Assembly (NCBI RefSeq): GCF_023502395.1
Contig: NZ_JAMFMB010000027.1
Span: forward strand, 1-57,250
Source of the DNA: Ruegeria spongiae
GTDB lineage: Bacteria; Pseudomonadota; Alphaproteobacteria; Rhodobacterales; Rhodobacteraceae
Direction: 5' to 3'
Length of the DNA: 57,250 nt
Positions 17,439-26,489 of the stretch are shown here, in pieces. The first letter of the stretch is position 1; each line of letters opens with the position of its first letter. The position numbers and the translations under genes are program-made. The notes below the pieces were generated by a model, which saw nothing but the letters and a program-made list of their open reading frames with translations, was not told the DNA's origin and searched no databases.

Positions 17439-17712
17439 TGGCTGCGCGCTCAATGCCGCTATGCAGAAATTGCATGGATTGTGTTTTGGAATCAGATGGT
17501 TCGCCAAAACCTTATATTTTTTAAGCATTTGAGCGATGGCGATGGTGGAAACCTGATATTTCGCAGATTTTTGAGCGCGGCAGAATTCATCGCGAAATTG
17601 ACTGTTTGACTGGTTTTGGAGCGCATGCTGTCTGAAAGTGTCATGTGGGCTTGGCCCGAACTACGTTCATTGCGCCTGCCAATGTGCGAATCTGCCGGGC
17701 AAGCCGAAATCT

Positions 17713-17727
17713 TGGGAATTCGTGGGA
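17713..17727 (+). promoter_or_regulatory. MraZ-type operator, group 1
   Basis: TGGGA-N5-TGGGA with a 10-base repeat distance (17713-17717 and 17723-17727). MraZ of Escherichia coli binds TGGGN repeats separated by five bases in its own promoter region, and the match here is exact in form. Confidence 0.55.
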
Positions 17728-17844
17728 CTGGCCTCTGTACCTTGGTATCGTAGTCCCGGTTCGCGGATTTGGGGCCCGCAAATTACGGGATTCAGTCTCG
17801 TGAGTGAAAACAAAAGGTGAACTTTTAATATTCCAAGGCTAAGG

Positions 17845-17870
17845 TGGAATTTTATTGGGATTTCGTGGGA
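17845..17870 (+). promoter_or_regulatory. MraZ-type operator, group 2
   Basis: TGGGA at 17856-17860 and 17866-17870 with a five-base spacer, preceded by a TGGAA at 17845-17849 that is offset by 11 instead of 10. Same form and orientation as group 1. Confidence 0.6.
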
Positions 17871-18014
17871 GAAAAACCCTCAGAAAAGAAATATCTATAT
17901 ATAGTGGATTATGTTGAGGCCGATACTACAGGAGCCACTAAATCGCCCTGGCTTTGTTTTTTAGGGAGAAAATCACTGACGAAATTACAACCGATCGCCA
18001 AAAATTTCACAAAT

Positions 18015-18049
18015 TCCTGTTGATTTCCATGAATTCCCATGTCATCCCT
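18015..18049 (-). promoter_or_regulatory. MraZ-type operator, group 3 (inverted)
   Basis: Four pentamers at exact 10-base spacing: TCCTG 18015, TTCCA 18025, TCCCA 18035 and TCCCT 18045. On the minus strand they read AGGGA, TGGGA, TGGAA and CAGGA. The two central ones fit the MraZ repeat best. Orientation is opposite to groups 1 and 2. Confidence 0.6.
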
Positions 18050-18223
18050 AGTTCATCCGATGAGGACGAGGCGACAAGGGGCACCAAACGACCCCGCTTA
18101 AAAACAAACGGTTTCATACAGGCATCTCGCTTTCATCAGACCAAAGAGATCCGGCGCGCGGGCGAGCAGACATCCCCCCCCCAGGTGCGCGCGCAGTCGG
18201 ACTTCCCGCAAAGCGGGCCAATG

Positions 18224-18270
18224 CGGCGGGTTGATCAGTGGCAGCAGATCAACCCGCCGTTTCTAATTTT
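18224..18270 (+). terminator. Terminator-like hairpin in the mraZ leader
   Basis: Perfect 13-bp stem (CGGCGGGTTGATC at 18224-18236 with its complement at 18247-18259), a ten-base loop, then GTTTCTAATTTT. It ends about 45 bases before the mraZ start. It could end a leader transcript or an upstream RNA, or act as an attenuator for the division cluster. Confidence 0.6.
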
Positions 18271-18315
18271 CGGGGCGGACGTTTCGGTGAGGCGCTAGCA
18301 AAAGGGACAGTCAGC

Positions 18316-18819
18316 TTGGCGCGCAGGTTCAGAGGTGAAAGCCACCACAAGGTGGACAGCAAGGGCAGGGTGTCAATCCCGGCCTCGTTTCGCCGTGTGC
18401 TTGAAGCGGGCGATCCCAGCTGGCAATCCGGCAACAATCCCGAACTGGTCATCGTCTATGGCGATCACCGCCGCAACTTTCTTGAGTGTTATACGATCGA
18501 GGCGATCGACGAGGTCGACGACAAGATCGATGCGCTGCCGCGCGGTTCGATGGAACGCAAGCTGTTGCAGCGCCTGTTCCACGGGCAGTCCTTTCCCACC
18601 AATGTGGACGAAACCGGGCGCCTGGTGCTGCCCGCCAAGCTGCGCAAGAAGATCGATCTGGCGGATGAGGCGCTTTTCTTTGCCACGGGTGACACTTTCC
18701 AGATCTGGAAACCCGAGACCTATGAGGTCGAGGAACTGGGCAAGGTCGAGGACTTCATGGATGATCTGCCGGACGATTTCGACCCGATGCAGTTCCTGGA
18801 TGGCGCCGGGGGCGCGTGA
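18316..18819 (+). CDS. mraZ: Transcriptional regulator MraZ
   Basis: 167 residues beginning at a TTG codon: the family N-terminus ([26 protein letters not shown]) starts exactly there and GGGA lies nine bases upstream. Upstream in-frame GTG at 18238 lies inside the leader hairpin and was rejected. Two AbrB-like half domains each carry the DxxGR signature ([10 protein letters not shown] near 12-21, [10 protein letters not shown] near 96-105). MraZ forms rings and represses the division cluster by binding TGGG repeats in its promoter region; three such groups lie upstream. First gene of the dcw cluster, stop 5 bases before rsmH. Confidence 0.93.
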   Translation: MARRFRGESHHKVDSKGRVSIPASFRRVLEAGDPSWQSGNNPELVIVYGDHRRNFLECYTIEAIDEVDDKIDALPRGSMERKLLQRLFHGQSFPTNVDETGRLVLPAKLRKKIDLADEALFFATGDTFQIWKPETYEVEELGKVEDFMDDLPDDFDPMQFLDGAGGA

Positions 18820-18823
18820 CGGC

Positions 18824-19810
18824 ATGGCCGCGCGCGCATCTTCCGATGATCCCCACATTCCCGTCCTGCTCCGCCCGCTGTTGCAGGCGGTCTCGCCGGT
18901 TACGGGCGTCTGGCTGGACGGCACCTTTGGCGCGGGGGGCTACACACGCGGGTTGCTGGAGGCCGGAGCCGATCGCGTGATCGCCGTCGACCGTGACCCG
19001 CTGGCCTTCGAGATGGCAGCGGATTGGGCGACAGAGTATGGCGACCGGCTGGTGATGCAGCGGGGCGTCTTCTCGCGCATGGATGACTATGGGCAGGATC
19101 TGGATGGCGTGGTGCTGGATCTGGGCGTGTCCTCGATGCAGTTGGATCTGGCCGAGCGTGGGTTTTCCTTCATGAAGGATGGCCCGCTCGACATGCGCAT
19201 GAGCCAGGAGGGCGAGAGTGCCGCTGATCTGGTCAACACCACCACCGAGGCAGAACTGGCGGATATCCTGTTCCATTATGGCGAGGAACGCGCCAGTCGC
19301 CGCATTGCCAAGGCGATTGTCAGAACCCGCGCCGAAACCCCGTTTGAGACCACGCTGCAACTGACCGGCGTGATTGAACGCTGCCTGCCGCGACCGAAAC
19401 CAGGGCAATCGCATCCCGCAACCCGCAGCTTTCAGGCGCTGCGCATTGCGGTGAATGCCGAATATGACGAGTTGTTTCAGGGGCTGATGGCGGCTGAGCG
19501 GGCGCTGAAACCGGGTGGGACTTTGGCGGTGGTGAGTTTCCATTCCGTCGAGGACCGGATGGTCAAACGCTTCCTGCAAGCCCGTGCCGGGCGCAGCGGG
19601 CGGGCCAATCGCTATGCGCCGGAACACGCAGCCGAACAACCACAATTCGACCTCAAGACCCGCAAGGCTATTGGGCCTGATCCGCAGGAGCTAGAGGAAA
19701 ACCCGCGGTCGCGGTCGGCAAAGCTGCGGGTGGCATTGCGCACGGATGCGCCTGCCGGGGGGATCGATGCCAAAAGCATCGGTATGCCGCAAGTGAGGGG
19801 GGCAAAATGA
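18824..19810 (+). CDS. rsmH: 16S rRNA m4C1402 methyltransferase
   Basis: 328 residues. RsmH (MraW) uses SAM to N4-methylate C1402 in the ribosomal P site. The start [16 protein letters not shown] gives the usual HIPVLL lead. SAM-binding motifs are [28 protein letters not shown] and the [11 protein letters not shown] block; [16 protein letters not shown] is characteristic, as is [13 protein letters not shown] near the C-terminus. It follows mraZ by four bases and overlaps ftsL by ATGA. Confidence 0.96.
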   Translation: MAARASSDDPHIPVLLRPLLQAVSPVTGVWLDGTFGAGGYTRGLLEAGADRVIAVDRDPLAFEMAADWATEYGDRLVMQRGVFSRMDDYGQDLDGVVLDLGVSSMQLDLAERGFSFMKDGPLDMRMSQEGESAADLVNTTTEAELADILFHYGEERASRRIAKAIVRTRAETPFETTLQLTGVIERCLPRPKPGQSHPATRSFQALRIAVNAEYDELFQGLMAAERALKPGGTLAVVSFHSVEDRMVKRFLQARAGRSGRANRYAPEHAAEQPQFDLKTRKAIGPDPQELEENPRSRSAKLRVALRTDAPAGGIDAKSIGMPQVRGAK

Positions 19811-20163
19811 AAAGCGTGATTTACGTGCTCACCGCCTTGGCCGTGTTCGGTCTTGCGCTCTGGGCCTATCAGGAAAACTACAAGACACAGCAGGTGTTGA
19901 AAGAGACGCAAACATTGCAGCGTCAGATCGGCGCCGCGCAGGTCCGGCTGAGCGTGCTGCGCGCCGAATGGGCCTATCTGAACCGCCCCGACCGGCTGCG
20001 CGAACTGGCGGATCTGAATTTCGACCGGTTGGGCCTGTTGCCCTTGCGCCCCGACCAGTTCGGCAAGGTCGATCAGGTCGCCTATCCGCGCCCGCCCGAG
20101 CCCGAGGTCACCATCAATAACGCCATCGATGTCCGTGCCATCCTTGAGGAGCAGTTCCCATGA
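19807..20163 (+). CDS. ftsL: Cell division protein FtsL
   Basis: 118 residues. A short cytoplasmic start, one membrane helix (about 4-21), then a helical, coiled-coil-like segment ([31 protein letters not shown]) and the [13 protein letters not shown] block typical of alphaproteobacterial FtsL. It joins FtsB and FtsQ at the septum and activates the FtsWI synthase. Identified as much by position between rsmH and ftsI, with ATGA overlaps on both sides, as by sequence. Confidence 0.9.
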   Translation: MKSVIYVLTALAVFGLALWAYQENYKTQQVLKETQTLQRQIGAAQVRLSVLRAEWAYLNRPDRLRELADLNFDRLGLLPLRPDQFGKVDQVAYPRPPEPEVTINNAIDVRAILEEQFP

Positions 20164-21947
20164 CCCGCACGCCCCTGCGACCGCTGGCCCGCGTGCTTGA
20201 GGCTCGTGCCAAGGGCCAGAACCCGGCGGCCATAGAACGCGAGAACATCCACAAACGGCACGAAGAGATGCGCGACAGCACGCGGGCACGTGCCGAGGGC
20301 CGCCTGCTGGTTCTGGCGGCGTTTTTCTTCTGCGCCTTCGCGGTGGTGGGCACGCGCATGGGGGTGATGGCCACCGCCGAGCCGCGCGAACCGATCGCCA
20401 GCGCTTCGGGGGCGTCGATTGCCACCCAGCGCGGCGACATCGTCGACCGGCAGGGGCGCATTCTGGCAACCAATTTCGAGACCCACTCACTTTATGCCCA
20501 GCCGCCGCTGATGGTCGACCCGATGGCCGCTGCGGACGGGCTGGTGCAGATCTTCTCCGATCTTGACAAGGACCGGCTGGTCAAGGATTTCACCGGCAAG
20601 CGCAAGTTCCTGTGGATCAAGAAACGCATTTCGCCCGAGCAGAAACAGGCGGTGCATGATCTGGGCGATCCCGGCCTGCTGTTCGGCCCGCGCGAGATGC
20701 GCCTCTATCCCAATGGCCAGTTGGCCGCGCATGTTCTGGGCGGCGCGGGTTTCGGCAAGGAAGGTGTCAGCGCCGCCGAAGTGATCGGCGTGGCCGGGGT
20801 TGAGAAGAAGTTCGATACCTACCTGCGCGACCCGGCCAATGGTGCCAAACCGCTTCAATTGTCGCTGGATCTGACCGTACAGGCAGCCGTCGAGCGGGTG
20901 CTGTTCGGCGGTATGAAGATCATGAACGCCAAGGGCGCGTCTGCGGTGTTGATGGATGTGCATACCGGCGAGGTAATTTCAGCCGCCTCATTGCCCTCAT
21001 TCGATCCGAATGACCGCCCGCGTCCGCCCACCTCGGGGTTTGATCCCTCGGACAGCCCACTGTTCAACCGCTATGTGCAGGGCGTGTATGAGCTGGGTTC
21101 GGTCTACAAGATTTTCACCGCCGCACAGGCGGTTGACCTGGGGCTGGTGAATTCCAACACCATCATCGACACCTCTGGCCCGATGCGGATCGGGCGGTTC
21201 CCGATTGGCGAGTTCCAGGGCAAGAATTATGGCAAGCTGAGCGTGGCCGATATCATCGTCAAAAGTTCCAACCGCGGCACAGGACGGCTGGCGATCCAGA
21301 TCGGCGGCAAGCGGCAGCAGCAATTCCTTGACGGGCTTGGTATGTTTGACCCGACCCCTTTCGAGATTGTCGAGGCGGCGGGCGGCAAGCCGCTCCTGCC
21401 CAAGAAATGGGGCGAGTTGAGCACCGTCACCATTTCCTATGGCCATGGGCTCTCGACCAGCCCGATGCATCTGGCGGCGGGTTATGCGGCGATTGCCAAT
21501 GGCGGCAATTATGTCAGCCCGACAATCCTGAAGAAAACCGGCGCGCAATATGGCCCGCGCGTGATGTCGAACAACGCCGCCAAACAGGCCCGCGCCATGC
21601 TGCGCAAGGTGGTGACCAGTGGCACCGCCAGCTTTGGCGAGGTGCCGGGCTATGAGGTGGGCGGCAAGACCGGCACCGCCGACAAGCCCAAGCCGCGCGG
21701 TGGCTATTACGACAAGAAGGTGATCGCCACCTTCGCCTCGATCTTTCCCATGAGCGACCCGAAATACGTGCTGGTGGTGACATTGGACGAACCCTCGATC
21801 CTGGCTTACGGCGAAAAGCGCCGCACCGCTGGTTGGACCGCCGTGCCGGTGGCGGCAGAGCTGATCGGGCGCGTGGCCCCGTTGCTGGGGTTGCGGCCAA
21901 AGGTTGAGCAACCCGATCCGGCTGCTATAAGGCTGACCGCAAACTGA
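20160..21947 (+). CDS. ftsI: Penicillin-binding protein 3, septal transpeptidase
   Basis: 595 residues. Basic cytoplasmic N-terminus, one membrane helix at about 49-68, a PBP dimerisation domain and a C-terminal transpeptidase. Active-site motifs: SVYK with nucleophile Ser near 314, SSN near 369-371, and KTGTA near 503. It cross-links septal peptidoglycan with FtsW. The N-terminal cytoplasmic part is longer than in E. coli, which is usual in this order. Coupled to ftsL by ATGA overlap and 24 bases before murE. Confidence 0.96.
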   Translation: MTRTPLRPLARVLEARAKGQNPAAIERENIHKRHEEMRDSTRARAEGRLLVLAAFFFCAFAVVGTRMGVMATAEPREPIASASGASIATQRGDIVDRQGRILATNFETHSLYAQPPLMVDPMAAADGLVQIFSDLDKDRLVKDFTGKRKFLWIKKRISPEQKQAVHDLGDPGLLFGPREMRLYPNGQLAAHVLGGAGFGKEGVSAAEVIGVAGVEKKFDTYLRDPANGAKPLQLSLDLTVQAAVERVLFGGMKIMNAKGASAVLMDVHTGEVISAASLPSFDPNDRPRPPTSGFDPSDSPLFNRYVQGVYELGSVYKIFTAAQAVDLGLVNSNTIIDTSGPMRIGRFPIGEFQGKNYGKLSVADIIVKSSNRGTGRLAIQIGGKRQQQFLDGLGMFDPTPFEIVEAAGGKPLLPKKWGELSTVTISYGHGLSTSPMHLAAGYAAIANGGNYVSPTILKKTGAQYGPRVMSNNAAKQARAMLRKVVTSGTASFGEVPGYEVGGKTGTADKPKPRGGYYDKKVIATFASIFPMSDPKYVLVVTLDEPSILAYGEKRRTAGWTAVPVAAELIGRVAPLLGLRPKVEQPDPAAIRLTAN

Positions 21948-21971
21948 TCGCTAACAAAGGCAGGCGCGGAT

Positions 21972-23453
21972 ATGGGCGGACCGGCAAAGACACTCAGCCA
22001 ACTGGCCCTGACCGCGCGTGGTGGCGCGAACCCGCAGATCACCGGATTGGCCGTGGACAGCCGCGAGGTGAAGGACGGGTTCTTTTTTGCCGCGCTGCCG
22101 GGTACCCGCGTGCATGGTGGCGAATTCATCCAATACGCCTTGCGCATGGGGGCCGCCGCGATCCTGACAGACGCAAAGGGCGCCGAGATCGCGGCAGAGG
22201 AATTGGCCGCCTCGGATGCCGCCCTGATCGTTACCGAAGACCCCAGACAGGCGTTGGCCTATACCGCCGCGCTCTGGTTCGGTGCCCAGCCCGAGGTGAT
22301 GGTGGCGGTGACCGGCACCAATGGCAAAACCTCGGTCGCGACCTTCCTGCGCCAGATCTGGTCGGAATTGGGCCACGCAGCCGTCAATCTCGGCACCACC
22401 GGGGTCGAGGGCGCCTGGACCGCCCCGCTGGCCCATACCACGCCGGAACCGATCACCTTGCACCGCTGCCTGGCGCAGGCGGCTGAGGCGGGCATCACCC
22501 ATGCCGCGATGGAGGCCTCAAGCCATGGTCTGGAACAGCGCCGCCTTGATGGCGTGCGTCTCAGGGCGGCGGGGTTCACCAATTTCACCCAGGATCATCT
22601 GGATTATCACGACACGTTCGAGGCCTATTTTGCCGCCAAGGAAGGCCTCTTCCGCCGGGTGCTGCCGCCGGAAGGTACGGCGGTGATCAATATCGACGAC
22701 CCCAAGGGGGGCGAGATGCGCGCCGTCGCCGCCGCGCGCGGGCAGACTATCCTCGCGGTCGGGCAGGGCGTCGGAGACCTGAGCCTGCTCAACCAGCGCT
22801 TTGACGCCACCGGGCAAGATGTGCGGTTTTCCTATGACGGCAAGGTCTATCAGGCCCGGCTGAATCTGATTGGCGGGTTTCAGGCCCAGAATGTCCTGAT
22901 GGCTTGTGGCTTGGCGATCGCAGCGGGGGATGATGCCGAACGGGTGTTCGAGACCCTGCCGCATCTGATCACCGTCCGGGGCCGGATGCAGCTTGCTGCC
23001 ACCCGTGATAACGGCGCGGCGGTGTTTGTCGATTATGCGCATACGCCTGATGCGGTCTCGACCGCGCTCACGGCCTTGCGCCCGCATGTGATGGGCCGCC
23101 TGATCGCCATTGTCGGCGCGGGCGGTGACCGCGACGTGGGCAAACGTCCGCTGATGGGGCAAGCGGCGGCAGAAAATGCCGATATCGTGCTTGTAACCGA
23201 CGACAATCCGCGCAGCGAGGACCCGGCGCTGATCCGCGCTGCCGTATTGGGCGGCGCCCCTTGTGCGACAGAGGTGGGCGACCGCGCCGAGGCGATCCTG
23301 CGTGGTATCGACAGCCTGCAGCCCGGCGACGCGCTGCTGATCGCGGGCAAGGGGCATGAAACCGGGCAGATCGTCGGCGACGACGTGCTGCCTTTTGATG
23401 ATGTGGAACAGGCAAGCGTGGCCGTGGCCGCCTTGGACGGGAGAGGCGTATGA
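21972..23453 (+). CDS. murE: UDP-MurNAc-tripeptide ligase (meso-DAP adding)
   Basis: 493 residues in the three-domain Mur ligase fold. ATP loop GTNGKTS (Lys near 119), the central domain with EASSHGLEQ and NFTQDHLDYH, and the C-terminal domain with HTPDAV and TDDNPRSEDP. The DNPR motif (about residue 411) selects meso-diaminopimelate instead of lysine, as expected in a Gram-negative. A frame start is given by ATG at 21972. Overlaps murF by ATGA. Confidence 0.97.
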   Translation: MGGPAKTLSQLALTARGGANPQITGLAVDSREVKDGFFFAALPGTRVHGGEFIQYALRMGAAAILTDAKGAEIAAEELAASDAALIVTEDPRQALAYTAALWFGAQPEVMVAVTGTNGKTSVATFLRQIWSELGHAAVNLGTTGVEGAWTAPLAHTTPEPITLHRCLAQAAEAGITHAAMEASSHGLEQRRLDGVRLRAAGFTNFTQDHLDYHDTFEAYFAAKEGLFRRVLPPEGTAVINIDDPKGGEMRAVAAARGQTILAVGQGVGDLSLLNQRFDATGQDVRFSYDGKVYQARLNLIGGFQAQNVLMACGLAIAAGDDAERVFETLPHLITVRGRMQLAATRDNGAAVFVDYAHTPDAVSTALTALRPHVMGRLIAIVGAGGDRDVGKRPLMGQAAAENADIVLVTDDNPRSEDPALIRAAVLGGAPCATEVGDRAEAILRGIDSLQPGDALLIAGKGHETGQIVGDDVLPFDDVEQASVAVAALDGRGV

Positions 23454-24835
23454 CACTCTGGACAAGTCTTGAGGCCGCGCAGGCCACTGCTGGACGGGCG
23501 ACACAGGACTGGGAGGCAAACGGCGTCTCCATCGACACCCGCACGATCGAGCCCGGCGATCTGTTCGTGGCGCTTAAGGACGCGCGCGACGGCCATGACT
23601 TCGTGGCACAGGCGTTGGAAAAAGGCGCGGCGGCGGCTCTGGTCAGCCGCGTGCCCGAGGGCGTGGCTGAGGATGCGCCGCTGCTGATCGTCGACGATGT
23701 GCAACACGCGCTGGAGGATCTGGGCCGTGCCGCCCGCGCCCGCACCGGCGCCCATGTGGTTGCGGTGACGGGCAGCGTCGGCAAGACCTCGACCAAGGAA
23801 ATGCTGGCGCAGATGTTGGGCGATCAGGGCGAAACCCATGCCAGCGTCGCCAGCTACAACAACCATTGGGGCGTACCGCTGACGTTGGCGCGGATGCCGC
23901 GCGAGACCGAATATGCGGTGATCGAGATCGGCATGAACCACCCCGGAGAGATCGCTCCGCTGGCCCGCCAGACCCGCCCGCATGTGGCGCTGATCACCAC
24001 AGTTGCCCCGGCGCATCTGGAGGCGTTCGAGAGCGTCGACGACATCGCCCGCGAGAAGGCAGCGATCTTTGAGGGGCTGCCCCATAACGGCATCGCCATC
24101 ATCAACGCCGATATCAAACAGGCCGACATCCTGCGCGACAAGGCCGAACAGGTGGGTGCGCGGGCGCTGACGTTCGGCAGAAACGCCACGGATTTCAAAC
24201 TGGTCGAGCTGGATACCGACGGCACTTCGACGCTGGCCAAGGCCAATATCTATGGCTCGGTGCTGGGCTACAAGATCCGCTCGCCGGGGACGCATTTCGC
24301 GATGAACGGGCTGGGCGCGATCCTGGCCAGCGCTGCCCTCGGGGCCGATCTGATCCAGGCGATCACTGCGCTCAAGGATTGGATGCCCTATCACGGTCGC
24401 GGCGCGCGCCGGAAGATGGAGCTGCCGACCGGCGGCACCATCCAGCTGCACGATGACAGCTACAACGCCAACCCCGCCTCGATGGCCTCGGCGCTTGAAG
24501 TGCTGGGCGCGAGTGAAGGCCGCCGCCGAGTGGCCTTTTTGGGCGACATGAAAGAACTGGGGCCAAGGGCCGAAGATTTCCATGCAGAGCTTGCCGATCT
24601 GGACGCGATGGCCAATGTCGACAAGGTCCATTGCATCGGCCCGCTGATGAAAGCGCTGCACGCGGCGCTGCCCGAGGGCAAGCGTGGCGAATGGGCCGAG
24701 ACCAGTGGCGATATGGTGCCATCGCTGCCCGAACTGATCAATCCGGGCGATATTGTGCTTGCCAAGGGCTCGCTGAGCATGGGATTGGCGCAGATCGTTA
24801 ACGGCATCCGCCATATGGGCGACGGGGACGACTGA
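23450..24835 (+). CDS. murF: UDP-MurNAc-pentapeptide synthetase
   Basis: 461 residues. Adds D-Ala-D-Ala to the UDP-MurNAc tripeptide, the last cytoplasmic step before MraY. ATP loop VTGSVGKTSTKEM near 105-117, NNHWGVPLTLAR, IEIGMNHPGEI, and the C-terminal HDDSYNANPASM are MurF signatures. Coupled to murE by overlap, 29 bases before mraY. Confidence 0.97.
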   Translation: MTLWTSLEAAQATAGRATQDWEANGVSIDTRTIEPGDLFVALKDARDGHDFVAQALEKGAAAALVSRVPEGVAEDAPLLIVDDVQHALEDLGRAARARTGAHVVAVTGSVGKTSTKEMLAQMLGDQGETHASVASYNNHWGVPLTLARMPRETEYAVIEIGMNHPGEIAPLARQTRPHVALITTVAPAHLEAFESVDDIAREKAAIFEGLPHNGIAIINADIKQADILRDKAEQVGARALTFGRNATDFKLVELDTDGTSTLAKANIYGSVLGYKIRSPGTHFAMNGLGAILASAALGADLIQAITALKDWMPYHGRGARRKMELPTGGTIQLHDDSYNANPASMASALEVLGASEGRRRVAFLGDMKELGPRAEDFHAELADLDAMANVDKVHCIGPLMKALHAALPEGKRGEWAETSGDMVPSLPELINPGDIVLAKGSLSMGLAQIVNGIRHMGDGDD

Positions 24836-24864
24836 ATATTTATTGAACGAGAGGCCGTTCGGAC

Positions 24865-25947
24865 ATGCTGTATTGGTTGACCGCCTTGTCGGATGGAGGG
24901 GATTTTTTCAACCTCTTCCGCTATATCACCTTCCGCGCAGGCGGGGCGTTTCTGACGGCGCTGATCTTTGGGTTCCTGTTCGGGCAGCCTCTGATCAACG
25001 TGCTGCGCCGCAAGCAAGGCAAGGGTCAGCCGATCCGGGATGATGGCCCCGAGGGGCATTTCTCGAAGGCGGGCACGCCGACCATGGGCGGGTTGCTGAT
25101 CGTGGGCGCGTTGCTCAGCTCGACACTGCTCTGGGCGCGGCTCGACAATCCGTTTGTCTGGCTGGTGCTGTTTGTGACGCTGGCTTATGCGCTGATCGGT
25201 TTTGCCGATGATTACGCCAAGGTCTCCAAGCAGAACACCAAGGGCGTGCCGGGGCGGCTGCGGCTGGCGCTGGGCATCATCATCGCAGTGATCGCGGCGG
25301 TTTGGGCGGCGGCCTATCATCCCGATACGCTGCGTCATCAACTGGCATTGCCGATCTTCAAGGATACGCTGATCAATCTGGGCTACTTTTACGTGCCTTT
25401 TGCGATCATCGTTATCGTGGGCTCGGCCAATGCGGTGAACCTGACAGACGGGCTCGACGGACTGGCCATCATGCCGGTGATGATTGCGGGCACCACGCTG
25501 GGCATCATCGCCTATGCGGTGGGCCGGGTCGACTTCACCGAATATCTCGATGTGCATTACGTGCCGGGCACCGGCGAAATCCTGATCTTTGCCTCGGCGC
25601 TCTTTGGCGCGGGGCTTGGCTTCCTGTGGTATAACGCGCCGCCTGCGGCGGTGTTCATGGGTGACACCGGCTCGCTCGCCTTGGGCGGCGCGCTGGGTGC
25701 CATTGCGGTCGCCACCAAACACGAGCTGGTGCTGGCGGTTGTCGGCGGGCTCTTTGTGGTCGAAGCGCTGAGCGTGATCATTCAGGTGCTCTATTACAAG
25801 CGCACCGGCAAGCGGGTGTTCCTGATGGCGCCGATCCATCATCATTACGAGAAAAAGGGCTGGGCGGAATCCACCATCGTGATCCGCTTCTGGATCATCT
25901 CGCTGATCCTGGCGATGATCGGTCTGGCCACTCTGAAAGTCCGGTGA
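24865..25947 (+). CDS. mraY: Phospho-MurNAc-pentapeptide transferase
   Basis: 360 residues with about ten membrane helices. It makes lipid I by moving phospho-MurNAc-pentapeptide to undecaprenyl phosphate at the inner membrane. Motifs: [15 protein letters not shown] (metal-binding Asp pair), [13 protein letters not shown], and [11 protein letters not shown] near the C-terminus. Its stop overlaps the GTG start of the next gene. Confidence 0.97.
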   Translation: MLYWLTALSDGGDFFNLFRYITFRAGGAFLTALIFGFLFGQPLINVLRRKQGKGQPIRDDGPEGHFSKAGTPTMGGLLIVGALLSSTLLWARLDNPFVWLVLFVTLAYALIGFADDYAKVSKQNTKGVPGRLRLALGIIIAVIAAVWAAAYHPDTLRHQLALPIFKDTLINLGYFYVPFAIIVIVGSANAVNLTDGLDGLAIMPVMIAGTTLGIIAYAVGRVDFTEYLDVHYVPGTGEILIFASALFGAGLGFLWYNAPPAAVFMGDTGSLALGGALGAIAVATKHELVLAVVGGLFVVEALSVIIQVLYYKRTGKRVFLMAPIHHHYEKKGWAESTIVIRFWIISLILAMIGLATLKVR

Positions 25948-26489
25948 CACCGCGCCGGATCGTCCTGTCGGGCTGTTCCGGAGCGGGGAAATCCACGCTG
26001 TTGCAGGAAATGGCGCGGCGGGGTTATGTGACAGTGCCCGAGCCGGGCCGCCGCATCATCGCACAGGAACGGCTCTCTGGCGGGCAGGTTCTGCCTTGGG
26101 TCGAACCTGTCGCCTTCTGCCGGCGGGCCATGGAAATGGCCATGGACGACATGAAACGGGCGCGTGGCGACCTGGTGCTCTTTGACCGGTGCGCGCTGGA
26201 TGCGCTGATCTGGTTTGATCGCACGCAAACGCCGCTGACTCAGAAGATGCGGGAAAGCGTGCTGGCCCTCGGATATGACTGCCATGTCTACCTGACCCCG
26301 CCCTGGCCCGAGATTTACGAGAACGACGGCGATCGCAGGCACGGGCTGCGCGATGCCCTTGCGGAATTCGATGCGTTATGCGACCGCTTACCGCATTATG
26401 GATTCAAGACGGTGCTGGTCCCCAAAGGACCTGTTTCCGAGCGGGCCGACTGGTTCGAAGCGCAATTGAATGAGGGGGCGGCGGCATGA
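25944..26489 (+). CDS. P-loop AAA/kinase-like protein inserted in dcw
   Basis: 181 residues with a GTG start overlapping the mraY stop by four bases. Walker [10 protein letters not shown] near 10-18, an [10 protein letters not shown] segment, and [16 protein letters not shown] as the Walker B-like region place it with small predicted P-loop ATPases/kinases of the AAA_28 type. Substrate unknown; it looks more like a small-molecule or nucleotide kinase than a division protein. The overlap with both mraY and murD (ATGA) means it is translated as part of the cell wall operon, though the gene is not part of the classical set. Confidence 0.85.
   Translation: MTPRRIVLSGCSGAGKSTLLQEMARRGYVTVPEPGRRIIAQERLSGGQVLPWVEPVAFCRRAMEMAMDDMKRARGDLVLFDRCALDALIWFDRTQTPLTQKMRESVLALGYDCHVYLTPPWPEIYENDGDRRHGLRDALAEFDALCDRLPHYGFKTVLVPKGPVSERADWFEAQLNEGAAA

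Larger units (their letters stand above)
17354..18315. other. Long intergenic region upstream of mraZ
   Basis: About 960 bases, AT-richer than its surroundings in the stretch 17780-18120, with no convincing gene on either strand. It contains the DUF1127 promoter region at its left end, three groups of TGGGA-type repeats (17713-17727, 17845-17870, 18015-18049), an AT block at 17885-17910, a run of nine C at 18174-18182, and two hairpins (18205-18217 and 18224-18259) shortly before the mraZ start. The division cluster must be driven mainly from here. Confidence 0.7.

Noticed and set aside
16862-17524. Plus-strand reading frame through the small-RNA array
   Set aside because: Its coding pattern is created by the GGGAGGAG repeats and it overlaps the DUF1127 gene on the other strand.
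17638-18298. Short plus-strand frames in the mraZ upstream region
   Set aside because: No ribosome binding sites, no family similarity, and they overlap the operator repeats and hairpins.
18238-18315. GTG at 18238 as the mraZ start
   Set aside because: It is in the loop of the leader hairpin and adds 26 residues with no family similarity; TTG at 18316 fits the MraZ N-terminus.
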